Under the pieces are notes generated by a model. That model worked only from the letters and a program-made list of their open reading frames with translations, was not told the origin of the DNA and searched no databases. Made by a program: the position numbers and the translations under genes. A stretch of 8,140 nt of DNA from Gammaproteobacteria bacterium (lineage in GTDB: Bacteria > Pseudomonadota > Gammaproteobacteria > UBA6429 > Thiohalophilaceae): positions 1 through 8,140 of the forward strand of contig JAOUOK010000053.1 of the NCBI GenBank assembly GCA_029880425.1, in the 5' to 3' direction. This document shows positions 1 through 6,974 of the stretch, in pieces. Each line of letters begins with the position of its first letter. The first letter of the stretch is position 1.

Positions 1-279
1 TGGCGCAAATAGCAACTCGATCCCAATATTGTCTAATTTAAGACGATCATCTTCTAACGTGTGGGGATATTTTGCTAAATCACCCGGATCATCAAATTGC
101 AGCGGATTAACGAAAATACTCACCACCACGTGCTTACCCAGTGATTTGGCCTTTTCCACCAGGCTTAAATGCCCATCATGCAAACAGCCCATGGTCGGCA
201 CAAACGCAATAGATTCACCCTTATCACGCCATTGCTGGCATAGCTGCCGCGTTTCTTGAATATCGCTAATAAGTTGCAA
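1..279 (-). CDS. panC: Pantothenate synthetase (pantoate--beta-alanine ligase), N-terminal part, cut by window edge
   Basis: PanC condenses pantoate with beta-alanine, using ATP through a pantoyl-adenylate, in the last step of cytosolic pantothenate (coenzyme A precursor) synthesis. The 93 visible codons are open to the edge and include the family's nucleotide-binding segment FVPTMGCLHDGHLSLV (HxGH-type DGH motif, about residues 27-42). They are followed by VVVSIFVNPLQF and the LxRYPxT-like LAKYPHTLEDD segment, ending at LLFAP; this follows the E. coli PanC N-terminus closely. The rest of the gene (about two thirds) lies off the left edge. I chose the TTG at 279-277 because a good Shine-Dalgarno (AAGGA) lies 7 nt upstream and the protein then begins MQLISDIQETRQL, matching the family. 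It is transcribed away from the acyltransferase gene and in the same direction as panB, but is separated from panB by that gene. Confidence 0.94.
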   Translation of the reverse strand, partial: MQLISDIQETRQLCQQWRDKGESIAFVPTMGCLHDGHLSLVEKAKSLGKHVVVSIFVNPLQFDDPGDLAKYPHTLEDDRLKLDNIGIELLFAP

Positions 280-415
280 AAGTGAATCCTTTAAAATAAA
301 CAAACGGCGGCAATTTTAATCGATAACGACGCGAACACTAAACAAATTTTGTTCTTTTAACTAAAAACTGACAAAATCCACGCTCTCACGTGAATACAAG
401 AATAAGATCGGCCTT
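280..415. promoter_or_regulatory. Divergent intergenic region between panC and the acyltransferase gene
   Basis: This 136-bp gap must hold the promoter of the acyltransferase gene and may hold one for panC. On the minus strand TAAAAT (313-318) is a good -10 candidate about 33 nt before the panC start, but no convincing -35 is seen at 16-18 bp. On the plus strand CTGACA (about 370) is a -35-like hexamer without a clear -10. A perfect 13-bp odd palindrome AACAAATTTTGTT lies at 341-353, midway between the two genes, and could be an operator or chance AT-rich symmetry. Confidence 0.35.
287..291 (-). promoter_or_regulatory. Ribosome binding site deciding the TTG start of panC
   Basis: On the minus strand AAGGA is followed by a 7-nt spacer and TTG. 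No in-frame ATG gives a better N-terminus, so this site supports the non-ATG start. Confidence 0.7.
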
Positions 416-1342
416 TTGAAAACATTAAAAAAAACCATACAAGTCGGAGTCATCAAAAGCATCATCAATGTGCTGGCTTTTTTCTCACTCAAAACCTGTC
501 ATCGGATAGGTGCCGCGATTGGCTGGTTATCAATTATGACCCCGAACCGTAATCGTTCAGTCACAGAAATAAATATCCCACTTTGCTTCCCGGAATTAAA
601 CGCGAGGGAACAAAAAAAATTAATCCGCCATAGTTTAATAGAAACCGGTAAAACCTTTACCGAAGCCGGCCCGATGTGGAAATGGGATAAAGACAAACTG
701 TTTAAATCTATCAAAAAAGTACATGGTGAAGACTTACTAAAGCAGGCCCTTGAAAACAAGCATGGCGTGATTCTCGCTTTACCGCATCTTGGTAACTGGG
801 AGTTACTTAGCTTATATGTCTCGGCAAACTACTCCTCGTCCAGCATGTACCAGAAACCCAAGATGGAAGAACTTGAAACCATCATTAAACAGGGGCGTGA
901 ACGATTAGGTGCAAGCCTGGTTCCGGCTGATAATGTGGGTGTCCGTGCCATGTTAAAAGCCCTGAAAAATAATGAGTTCGTGGTAATCCTGCCGGACCAG
1001 GAACCTAATACCGGCACGGGTATCTTCGTACCCTTCTTTGGTTTACCCGCCTACAGCATGACCCTGGTTTCGCGTTTAGCAAAGAAAACACAAGCCAGTG
1101 TCATTATTGCTTACGCCAGGCGCTTAGCCTCCGGTGAAGGTTATGAAATTATTTTTACTGACTTGCCCGAGATGAAAGATAAATTAAAGGCTAAAGAACT
1201 CGATGACTCAGTGGTTTATCTGAATAAGGAAGTAGAAAAAACGATTCGAAGTGTACCGGAACAATACCAATGGAGTTACAAGCGCTTTCGTAATCAGCCT
1301 TTGGATGAAAATGGACAAAGGATTGATTACTACAACCCTTAA
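416..1342 (+). CDS. LpxL/LpxM (HtrB/MsbB)-family lipid A acyltransferase homologue
   Basis: Family members transfer an acyl chain from acyl-ACP to a lipid A precursor (or a lysophospholipid or aminoacyl acceptor) at the inner face of the inner membrane. The 308-aa length is close to that of E. coli LpxL. Visible marks are an N-terminal hydrophobic stretch at about residues 13-40 (membrane anchor), NIPLCFPEL (about 53-61), and the catalytic HX4E motif HLGNWE (H124, E129). Further marks are YQKPKMEELE...R161, the conserved block LPDQEP (192-197) leading to VPFFGLPA (205-212), and the C-terminal PEQYQWSYKRF (281-291). The start is a TTG with only a weak ribosome site; the next methionine (residue 41) would remove the anchor, so TTG is preferred. 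It faces panC head to head and panB tail to tail, so it is a single-gene unit. The substrate (lauroyl, myristoyl or other) cannot be told from sequence, so I give no symbol. Confidence 0.9.
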   Translation: MKTLKKTIQVGVIKSIINVLAFFSLKTCHRIGAAIGWLSIMTPNRNRSVTEINIPLCFPELNAREQKKLIRHSLIETGKTFTEAGPMWKWDKDKLFKSIKKVHGEDLLKQALENKHGVILALPHLGNWELLSLYVSANYSSSSMYQKPKMEELETIIKQGRERLGASLVPADNVGVRAMLKALKNNEFVVILPDQEPNTGTGIFVPFFGLPAYSMTLVSRLAKKTQASVIIAYARRLASGEGYEIIFTDLPEMKDKLKAKELDDSVVYLNKEVEKTIRSVPEQYQWSYKRFRNQPLDENGQRIDYYNP

Positions 1343-1381
1343 TTCATATTTATACCTGCTAGCAGTTAAGTAACCAGCAGT

Positions 1382-2188
1382 TTAATTAAAACTATGTTCT
1401 TCACCCGGAAAAGATAAATCTTTAACCGCGTTCACATAACTTTTCACTGCATCAGTGATAGTTTTACCTTCACCGAGCTCTTTTAAAAAATCCTTACTAA
1501 ACTTTGGACGTTTACCCGGCGTGATACCAAGAAGATCGTAAAGTACAAGCACCTGTCCACTGACATCTTTACCCGCACCAATGCCAATCGTAATAACATT
1601 AACCTCATTGGTAATGCGTTTTGCTAATGCTTGCGGAATGCATTCGAGGACAATAATTTCAACACCGACATCAACTAATGCCTGGGCATCCTGTACCATT
1701 TTATCGGCAGCAGACTGTTCACGTCCCTGAACTTTGTAACCACCGAGTTCTTCTACGGATTGTGGTAATAAACCTAAATGACCACAAAGCGGGATATCAT
1801 TTTTAATAAGATGTTCAGCAATGGGAACAAGATCACCGGCACCTTCAAATTTCACCATGTCTGCACCGCCATCTTTGATTAAGCGTTTTGCATTTTCCAG
1901 GGCTTGCTCTTTATTTTGATACGAGTGGTAAGGCATGTCTGCAATAAGTAACGCACGTTCTCGTGCCCGCGACACCATTGAAGTATGGTAAACCATGTCA
2001 TCCATTGTAACGGCAACGGTTGAATCATGTCCTTGCATAACCATGCCCAGTGAATCACCCACAAGAAGGACTTCTATCCCCGCTTGCTCCAGGTGCCGGG
2101 TAAAACTGGCATCGTAAGCCGTTAACACCGTAATTTTTTCATCACGTTTTTTTAACTCACATAAATCTTTAGTTGTAATAAAACTCAT
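1382..2188 (-). CDS. panB: 3-methyl-2-oxobutanoate hydroxymethyltransferase (ketopantoate hydroxymethyltransferase)
   Basis: PanB transfers a hydroxymethyl group from 5,10-methylene-tetrahydrofolate to 2-ketoisovalerate, the first committed step of pantothenate synthesis, in the cytosol as a Mg-dependent (beta/alpha)8 barrel. At 268 aa it is full length. Seen directly: TAYD (23-26), the metal ligands D45 in VGDSLGM and D84 in ADMPYHSY, E115 in KFEG, CGHLGLLPQS (135-144), and the catalytic E182 in VLEC, which align with the E. coli residues 45, 84, 114 and 181. IGIGAG (201-206) and the QVLVLYDLLG segment follow. The ATG overlaps the upstream kinase gene's stop by 4 bp (ATGA), and there is no good Shine-Dalgarno, so translational coupling is likely. 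Its stop lies 39 bp from the convergent acyltransferase stop, with no clear terminator between them. Confidence 0.98.
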   Translation of the reverse strand: MSFITTKDLCELKKRDEKITVLTAYDASFTRHLEQAGIEVLLVGDSLGMVMQGHDSTVAVTMDDMVYHTSMVSRARERALLIADMPYHSYQNKEQALENAKRLIKDGGADMVKFEGAGDLVPIAEHLIKNDIPLCGHLGLLPQSVEELGGYKVQGREQSAADKMVQDAQALVDVGVEIIVLECIPQALAKRITNEVNVITIGIGAGKDVSGQVLVLYDLLGITPGKRPKFSKDFLKELGEGKTITDAVKSYVNAVKDLSFPGEEHSFN

Positions 2189-2841
2189 AGTGAAACCGAT
2201 ACCGGGTTGAAGTAATGCCTGCCGCTTTTTATTTTTTTAATTTGCTCTAATAGAAGACTGTAGTCATTTTCATTATTCACAAGATCAATTTCTTCCGCAT
2301 TAACAATTAACAAGGGTGACTCATTATAGTTATAAAAAAAGCGCGCGTAACTTTCGTTAAGCCGGTTTAAATAACTGCTGTCCATCGAGCGTTCATAATC
2401 GCGGCCTCGAAGTGAAATACGTTTGCGCAAAACATCAACGGGTGCCTGTAAATAAATTACCAGGTCAGGAACCGGGGCATCAATCGTCAGGTGCTGATAA
2501 ACCTGTTCGTATAATTTAAATTCATCTTCATCAAGTGTCAGCTCGGCAAACAGGCGATCCTTTTCCATAATAAAATCTGCAACATGCACTGGGCGAAACA
2601 TATCAGCCTGTCGTAAATCCTGCATTTGTTGTGCACGTTGAAATAAAAAGAATAACTGGGTCTGAAAAGCCACGTTTTTCCTGTTTTCATAAAATTTATT
2701 TAAAAACGGGTTTTCATCGGCGCCTTCAAGTAACAAGTCCGTATTAAACGACTCAGCCAATCGTTTAGCTAGTGTTGTCTTGCCCACACCCACTGGACCT
2801 TCAACAACAATAAAACCGGGTTTGTTATTGATTGTACTCAT
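2185..2841 (-). CDS. Deoxynucleoside kinase (deoxyadenosine/deoxyguanosine/deoxycytidine kinase family)
   Basis: Members phosphorylate deoxynucleosides to the 5'-monophosphate with ATP, for salvage of DNA precursors. The 218-aa protein has a P-loop GPVGVGKT (15-22), the ENPFLNKFY segment (43-51) typical of the family, FQTQLFFLFQRA (59-70) of the substrate pocket, and VADFIMEKDRLFA (87-99), where the acidic catalytic residue is expected. It also has the arginine-rich lid RKRISLRGRDYERS (139-152) and SYLNRLNESYARFF (156-169). The ATG is 2 bp after the folK stop, and its own stop overlaps the panB start (ATGA), so it is an internal operon cistron. Substrate preference among dA, dG and dC cannot be read from the sequence. 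Thymidylate kinase is less likely because the ENPFL and lid motifs fit the deoxynucleoside kinase family better. Confidence 0.9.
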   Translation of the reverse strand: MSTINNKPGFIVVEGPVGVGKTTLAKRLAESFNTDLLLEGADENPFLNKFYENRKNVAFQTQLFFLFQRAQQMQDLRQADMFRPVHVADFIMEKDRLFAELTLDEDEFKLYEQVYQHLTIDAPVPDLVIYLQAPVDVLRKRISLRGRDYERSMDSSYLNRLNESYARFFYNYNESPLLIVNAEEIDLVNNENDYSLLLEQIKKIKSGRHYFNPVSVSL

Positions 2842-2843
2842 GT

Positions 2844-3332
2844 TTAATTTTCACTTAACCGTTTTAGACTTTCCACCGGACAGCTTGCCACAAGTTCCCC
2901 CAGTTTTCCTAAACCTGGTATTTTAAAATTCGCATCAACTAAATCCTGTAATGGATATAATACAAAATTTCGTTCACTTATACCGCTATGCGGCACGGTT
3001 AAACGTTTCGAAGTTATCACTTCATCACCGTATAACAGGATATCGAGATCCAGTGTGCGTGCACCCCATCGCTCTTTCCGAACCCGACCCTGTTCATTTT
3101 CAATTTTTTGCAATTCATCAAGCAATAATTCTGCTTCTAACGAAGTGCTGATTTCAATAACAGCATTAATGTAATCAGGTTGATCTTGCGGCCCCATTGG
3201 CGCACTACTATAAAAACCTGAAACAGCAACAAGCTTTATCGCGTTAACTTGTTTTATATGCTCAATCGCTGCTTTTAACTGGGATAAGGGATTATCCAGG
3301 TTACTGCCTAAGCCAATAAATACATTATTCAT
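2844..3332 (-). CDS. folK: 2-amino-4-hydroxy-6-hydroxymethyldihydropteridine pyrophosphokinase (HPPK)
   Basis: HPPK moves pyrophosphate from ATP to 6-hydroxymethyl-7,8-dihydropterin, just before dihydropteroate synthase in folate synthesis. The 162 aa are full length for a monofunctional enzyme. Motifs seen: GLGSNL (7-12), the substrate segment YSSAPMGPQDQPDYINAV (41-58), RWGARTLDLDILLYG (88-102) with the two Mg-binding aspartates D95 and D97, and VPHSGISERNFVLYPL (113-128) with H115 and R121. These residue numbers coincide with those of the E. coli enzyme. The ATG overlaps the end of pcnB by 8 bp, as in many gammaproteobacteria where pcnB and folK are adjacent. The stop is 2 bp from the kinase start. 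PanB downstream uses a folate cofactor, so placing folK with panB makes metabolic sense. Confidence 0.98.
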   Translation of the reverse strand: MNNVFIGLGSNLDNPLSQLKAAIEHIKQVNAIKLVAVSGFYSSAPMGPQDQPDYINAVIEISTSLEAELLLDELQKIENEQGRVRKERWGARTLDLDILLYGDEVITSKRLTVPHSGISERNFVLYPLQDLVDANFKIPGLGKLGELVASCPVESLKRLSEN

Positions 3333-4701
3333 TCTCTTTAACTATATTTTTCTTTACCTGTTTTTTACCTTTGCCTTTTTTACGTCCTTTAGTACGTTCA
3401 AGACTCGAGAGTTTTTTGCACATTACCAGCTTTTCATCATCACTGACTTGTTGAATCTGTGTCCACCATTCACCAAGTTCTTTTAACTGTGTTTCACCTG
3501 ACTGTTCACGCAGCAAGAGAAAGTCATAAGCTGCCCTGAAACGCGGCACGCTTAATAATTTTAGTGGTCGCTTTCCTTTACGCACTGCCAGGCGCGCCTG
3601 CATCGTCCAGATCTCCCGCATTGGAATACCAAATCGTTTGGGAATAAGGATTTGATTAAGTTGGTTTTCTAAAACATTTTGCCCGGCAACTTGATAGGAC
3701 TGTAATAAAGAAAGATCATCATACTTTAAGCCAATCATTTCAGCCCTGACAGCTGGCCAAAGTAATGCTGCGTATAAAAAAGCCGGTGCAATGGGCTTGC
3801 CTTGTTTAATACGGGCATCTGTATTGATTAACGCCTGGGTAATAAAGCGATCTCCTGCATCATCAAGGTTTTCTGCTGTTTGGCTGAACAGGTGTTTTAA
3901 TAAATCAAATTCTTTTAACAGTTCATAGGATGCTAATGCATGGCCGTGTAAGAAAAGTTTCAGGACTTCTTCAAATAAACGGGCAGTAGGAACGCCATCG
4001 AGTAAATGAATATTCTTTTTAATACTCTCTGATAACGAATCTTCAATTTTAAAGTTAAGTTTCGCTGCAAAACGAACTGCACGTAACATACGCACCGGGT
4101 CTTCCTGCAGACGTTCATCTGCATCACCAATCATGCGAATGGTTTTGTTCTCGATGTCTTTTAAGCCACCGGTATAATCAATGATAGAGAAGTCATAGAT
4201 ATTGTAATAAAGTGCATTGACCGTAAAATCACGACGCCAGGCATCATCTTCTAAGGTGCCATAAACATTATCACGCACGATCATGCCATCTTTTGTGACA
4301 CCTTCACCGCCCTGCTGATCATGCGAGGCTCGAAAGGTGGCAACTTCTATAATATTGCGACCAAAATGTACATGTGCGAGGCGGAAACGACGCCCAATTA
4401 AACGGCAATTTCCAAAAAGTTTACGAACTTCTTCAGGGGTGGCGTTAGTAGCGACATCAAAGTCTTTTGGATGCATTCCTAGCAACAGGTCACGTACCCC
4501 GCCACCAACCAGGTAACCTTCATAGCGGGCTTTTTTAAGGCGATAAAGAACTTTGAGTGCATGCTCACTCATATCTTTACGTGAAAGCGCGTGATCACTT
4601 CGATCGATTACGGTTGGGCTCGAATCAACACCAGGAGTATCAGCATTTCCCTTGTTTTTCTTATTACGACCGATGCGTTGCCAAAATTTGGTGAGTTTCA
4701 T
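3325..4701 (-). CDS. pcnB: Poly(A) polymerase I
   Basis: PcnB adds 3' poly(A) tails to RNAs, marking them for degradation and setting, for example, antisense RNA levels. It is a class II nucleotidyltransferase related to CCA-adding enzymes. With the chosen start it has 458 aa. Seen: SRKDMSEHALKVLYRL (40-55), the head-domain motif LVGGGVRDLLLG (64-75) with KDFDV (79-83) carrying the two metal aspartates D80 and D82, and NCRLIGRRFRLAHV (98-111). Next come EDDAWRRDFTVNAL (151-164), with RRDFTVNA at 156-163, and EDPVRMLRAVRFAAKL (200-215). The run RRFRLAHV and this arrangement fit poly(A) polymerase rather than CCA transferase. The last 20 residues form a lysine-rich tail, probably RNA binding. 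The frame stays open upstream to GTG at 4743. I prefer ATG 4701 because AGG lies 6 nt before it and a promoter-like pair lies just upstream. It heads the operon with folK, the kinase and panB. Confidence 0.95.
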   Translation of the reverse strand: MKLTKFWQRIGRNKKNKGNADTPGVDSSPTVIDRSDHALSRKDMSEHALKVLYRLKKARYEGYLVGGGVRDLLLGMHPKDFDVATNATPEEVRKLFGNCRLIGRRFRLAHVHFGRNIIEVATFRASHDQQGGEGVTKDGMIVRDNVYGTLEDDAWRRDFTVNALYYNIYDFSIIDYTGGLKDIENKTIRMIGDADERLQEDPVRMLRAVRFAAKLNFKIEDSLSESIKKNIHLLDGVPTARLFEEVLKLFLHGHALASYELLKEFDLLKHLFSQTAENLDDAGDRFITQALINTDARIKQGKPIAPAFLYAALLWPAVRAEMIGLKYDDLSLLQSYQVAGQNVLENQLNQILIPKRFGIPMREIWTMQARLAVRKGKRPLKLLSVPRFRAAYDFLLLREQSGETQLKELGEWWTQIQQVSDDEKLVMCKKLSSLERTKGRKKGKGKKQVKKNIVKENE

Positions 4702-4727
4702 AAGTTGCCTATATTGTAAGGCTAATG

Positions 4728-4756
4728 ATATTACGGACATCACCCTAACATTACAA
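4728..4756 (-). promoter_or_regulatory. Candidate sigma-70 promoter of the pcnB-folK-kinase-panB operon
   Basis: On the minus strand TTGTAA (4756-4751) and TAATAT (4733-4728) are separated by exactly 17 bp; each matches the consensus at 4 of 6 positions. Transcription would begin near 4721, giving a leader of about 20 nt before the ATG at 4701. This would place the alternative GTG start at 4743 outside the transcript. It is a by-eye match only. Confidence 0.4.
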
Positions 4757-4811
4757 TAGTGAGATTTTTCAATTAGTTACAAAATATCCCTGAAAATATC
4801 CATCGATAAAC

Positions 4812-4842
4812 AAAAAAGGCGAGCATGAAGCTCGCCTTTTTT
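4812..4842 (-). terminator. Strong hairpin terminator after the rubrerythrin-Fe-S-DUF3501 operon
   Basis: The arms AAAAAAGGCGAGC and GCTCGCCTTTTTT are perfectly complementary (13 bp) around a 5-nt loop, giving a GC-rich core and a run of six U on either strand. It lies 15 bp beyond the DUF3501 stop and between two operons transcribed in the same direction, so it insulates pcnB from read-through. Its symmetry would let it act in both directions, but no plus-strand gene ends here. Confidence 0.93.
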
Positions 4843-4856
4843 ACAAAGTCTGACTG

Positions 4857-5441
4857 TTATTGAAGATCATTCATCAACGATTGCCGTGCTGATTCAGCAA
4901 CTGGACTGACAACTTGTTCAAAACCCTCGTAATCAATCCCCATTGAAATTGCTTTATTTTCTTTCACCGCTTTAACCATATCTGCTGTTAATTCAAAACG
5001 CATAAAATGTACGGCCGAGGTCTTTTCTTCAGTACTGCGTTCCAGGTCTTCATTGGCGACAGCATAAACTTTGTCAAAACCTTCAACCTGGACCCAGACT
5101 TTATCTTCAACACCAACCAGGGTCGCTAATACTTTCTGCCGTTCTTCGACATCATCGTATTCAATCATAAATGTCGCTTTCCAGTTACTACCATCAGGTA
5201 TTAACGGGTTATAAGCATCAAGTTCTTCATTAATCCCTTCAGCTTCAAAAATTTTTTCGATACGCAACATTTCCTGAATTTGATACTGGATGGTTTTCTT
5301 ATCTTCAAAGTACAGGGTTGCATGTGGACCCAAAGCAATATTGCGATTTTTTTTATGTTCTAAAACATCCTTTCTGAAATCTGCGCGTTTTGCCGCATAC
5401 TCTTCCAGTGACATTAAATCTTCACGTGCTAAATTAGTCAT
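4857..5441 (-). CDS. DUF3501 family protein of unknown function
   Basis: No biochemical role is known to me for this family; I recognise it by its N-terminus and by its company. The 194-aa protein is acidic and soluble-looking, with no signal peptide or membrane segment. Segments that look conserved are LSLEEYAAKR-like residues 11-19, KKNRNIALGPHATLYFED (30-47), TIQYQIQEMLRIEKIF (50-65), ELDAYNPLIPDGSNW (73-87), and AVHFMRFEL (143-151). It contains no cysteine at all, so it cannot carry a cysteine-ligated Fe-S cluster or a disulfide. It is the last gene after rubrerythrin and the Fe-S/CCG protein. As I recall, this trio is conserved in several proteobacteria, which suggests an accessory, assembly or regulatory role for that redox pair (inference). 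ATG 5441 has AGG about 9 nt upstream. Confidence 0.85.
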   Translation of the reverse strand: MTNLAREDLMSLEEYAAKRADFRKDVLEHKKNRNIALGPHATLYFEDKKTIQYQIQEMLRIEKIFEAEGINEELDAYNPLIPDGSNWKATFMIEYDDVEERQKVLATLVGVEDKVWVQVEGFDKVYAVANEDLERSTEEKTSAVHFMRFELTADMVKAVKENKAISMGIDYEGFEQVVSPVAESARQSLMNDLQ

Positions 5442-5478
5442 TTTTCTTTACCTGTAAAAATTGTTTTTTATATTTAAT

Positions 5479-5603
5479 TTCACGGATAGCGAGAAATCAG
5501 AGAACAAGGCGGAGTTCTTTGAAAAAGCGGAGTGTGCAATAAGCACATGAGCATTTTGAAAAGAATTCCAACGCGGTAACCTGGCTTCGCAGCATTCGTG
5601 ATA
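5479..5603. repeat. Imperfect palindromic element of about 125 bp (MITE- or REP-like candidate)
   Basis: The 162-bp gap between the Fe-S protein gene and the DUF3501 gene holds a nested inverted repeat. The ends TTTCACGGAT (plus strand) and TATCACGAAT (minus strand, from the other end) match at 8 of 10 positions. The inner arms 5512-5537 and 5543-5568 pair at about 17 of 26 positions, and TGTGC-AATAA-GCACA at 5533-5547 is a perfect central hairpin. The core, read on the minus strand as TGCTCATGTGC/GCACACTCCGC, resembles palindromic intergenic repeats I recall from other gammaproteobacterial genomes; that resemblance is unverified. It carries no ORF. In the RNA it would form a long stem between two cistrons and could affect mRNA stability or decouple the last gene. 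Confidence 0.6.
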
Positions 5604-6929
5604 TTAAATATCGTATGCATGGCGTAACAATGTCATCGGATGTTTCGCCTGGCTGCCATCATTTAAATTATGTTCAATATGGTGGCCAGCCATCATGCAG
5701 TCACTGGTATAGTGCTCTGCTTCAGCCTGTTTCACTTTATTCACGACAGGCCTGCAAATTTTATTGGAGATGGCATTAAACTCTTTTTTAACCGCGTAAG
5801 TACCGTCATGTCCTGAACAACGTTCAATGGGAACCACTTCCGTTTCAGGTACAAGCTGTAAAACATCGCGGGTTTTTAAACCAATATTTTGTACTCGTTG
5901 GTGACAAGCGACCTGGTAAGAAATTTTCCCTAACGGTTTTGGGAACTCTGTTTTGAGTTTATTTTCTTTATGGCGAAGCATCAGGTATTCAAACGGATCA
6001 AAAAATGCGGCCTGAACTTTCTTAACATCTTCATCATCCGGGAACATCAGCGGTAGTTCCTGTTTAAACATCAATACACATGAAGGCACGGATGCCATTA
6101 AGTCATAACCGTCGTCCACCAGCTTGGCTAATACCGGAATATTAGCTTCTTTGGCCTTGGCAACTGATTCAAGGTCACCTAGCTCGAGCTTCGGCATCCC
6201 GCAGCATTGTTCTTTTTCTGCCAGTACAACCGGAATATTATTGTGATCGAGCACCGCCACTAAATCTTCATTCATGCCTGGTTCATTCCTGTTTCCATAA
6301 CAGGTAGCAAATAAAGCGACTTTACCCGTTGTAAATTCACCGGGATCAGCTTCAGCTACCGTACTGCCTTTAAAACGTTTACGGAACGGTTTACTTTCAA
6401 ATTTTGGTAATTTTGCATCGGCTGAAATACCGATAGTAGCTTCCATGACCTTACGAACCGGTTTGATGTTATTTACCGCGTTAACCGTTTGCGCAACAAC
6501 CGGGATACCGGCGATGGATCCAACCGCATCAGTGGCAGATAAAATCTTGTTTCTTAAACTTGTGCCCTGTTCTTTAAACTGAACCGCCTTGGCACGTAAC
6601 ATGACATGCGGGAAATCAAGATTCCACTCATGTGGTGGGATATATGGACACTTGGTCATATAACAAAGATCGCAAAGATAACAATGATCCACGACCTTCC
6701 AGTAATCTTCTTTTTTCACACCATCAACTTCCATGGTGTCTGATTCATCAACTAAATCAAATAATGTGGGAAAGGAATTACATAAACTGACACAGCGGCG
6801 ACACCCATGACAAAGATCATAAATACGCTCTAACTCATGGAAGAGATCATCTTTGTCGTAAAATTTTTCACTTTTCCAGTCAAGTGGATGACGGGTGGGT
6901 GCCTCAAGGCTTCCTTCACGTGGTGCCAT
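5604..6929 (-). CDS. Two-[4Fe-4S] and CCG-domain oxidoreductase (GlpC/HdrD-like heterodisulfide reductase-related protein)
   Basis: This 441-aa soluble-looking protein resembles the Fe-S/CCG subunits of anaerobic glycerol-3-phosphate dehydrogenase (GlpC), lactate utilisation proteins and heterodisulfide reductase. These pass electrons or reduce disulfides through cubane clusters. Two ferredoxin-like motifs are seen: C40-C43-C46-C50 and C83-C86-C89-C94, the latter followed by proline. The first CCG domain has C210 and the QCCGMP motif (C242, C243), with C284 in PSCVLMF. The second has ACHQRV (C342) but only CSG (C371, S372) in ERCSGHDGTY, so one cysteine of the usual pair is missing; C411 lies further on. 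There is no FAD domain, and no membrane anchor is clear. It follows rubrerythrin by 93 bp and precedes DUF3501. I infer that it feeds electrons to the rubrerythrin, which lacks its own rubredoxin domain. The Shine-Dalgarno (GGGA) is weak. Confidence 0.88.
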   Translation of the reverse strand: MAPREGSLEAPTRHPLDWKSEKFYDKDDLFHELERIYDLCHGCRRCVSLCNSFPTLFDLVDESDTMEVDGVKKEDYWKVVDHCYLCDLCYMTKCPYIPPHEWNLDFPHVMLRAKAVQFKEQGTSLRNKILSATDAVGSIAGIPVVAQTVNAVNNIKPVRKVMEATIGISADAKLPKFESKPFRKRFKGSTVAEADPGEFTTGKVALFATCYGNRNEPGMNEDLVAVLDHNNIPVVLAEKEQCCGMPKLELGDLESVAKAKEANIPVLAKLVDDGYDLMASVPSCVLMFKQELPLMFPDDEDVKKVQAAFFDPFEYLMLRHKENKLKTEFPKPLGKISYQVACHQRVQNIGLKTRDVLQLVPETEVVPIERCSGHDGTYAVKKEFNAISNKICRPVVNKVKQAEAEHYTSDCMMAGHHIEHNLNDGSQAKHPMTLLRHAYDI

Positions 6930-6974
6930 AATATTTTCCCAAGTATTTTCCTAAGATATTTAGTTGCTCAAATA

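Noticed and set aside
29..259. Plus-strand open frame of 76 aa
   Set aside because: It is the antisense shadow of the clear panC reading frame and has no ribosome site.
1343..1381. Convergent terminator between the acyltransferase gene and panB (CTGCT...AGCAG)
   Set aside because: The stem is 5 bp with a 15-nt loop and no proper U-run on either strand.
1879..2064. Second minus-strand frame inside panB
   Set aside because: It is an out-of-frame shadow; the panB frame carries all catalytic residues.
2951..3151. Plus-strand open frame of 66 aa inside folK
   Set aside because: It is the opposite strand of the conserved folK coding sequence, with no recognisable protein features.
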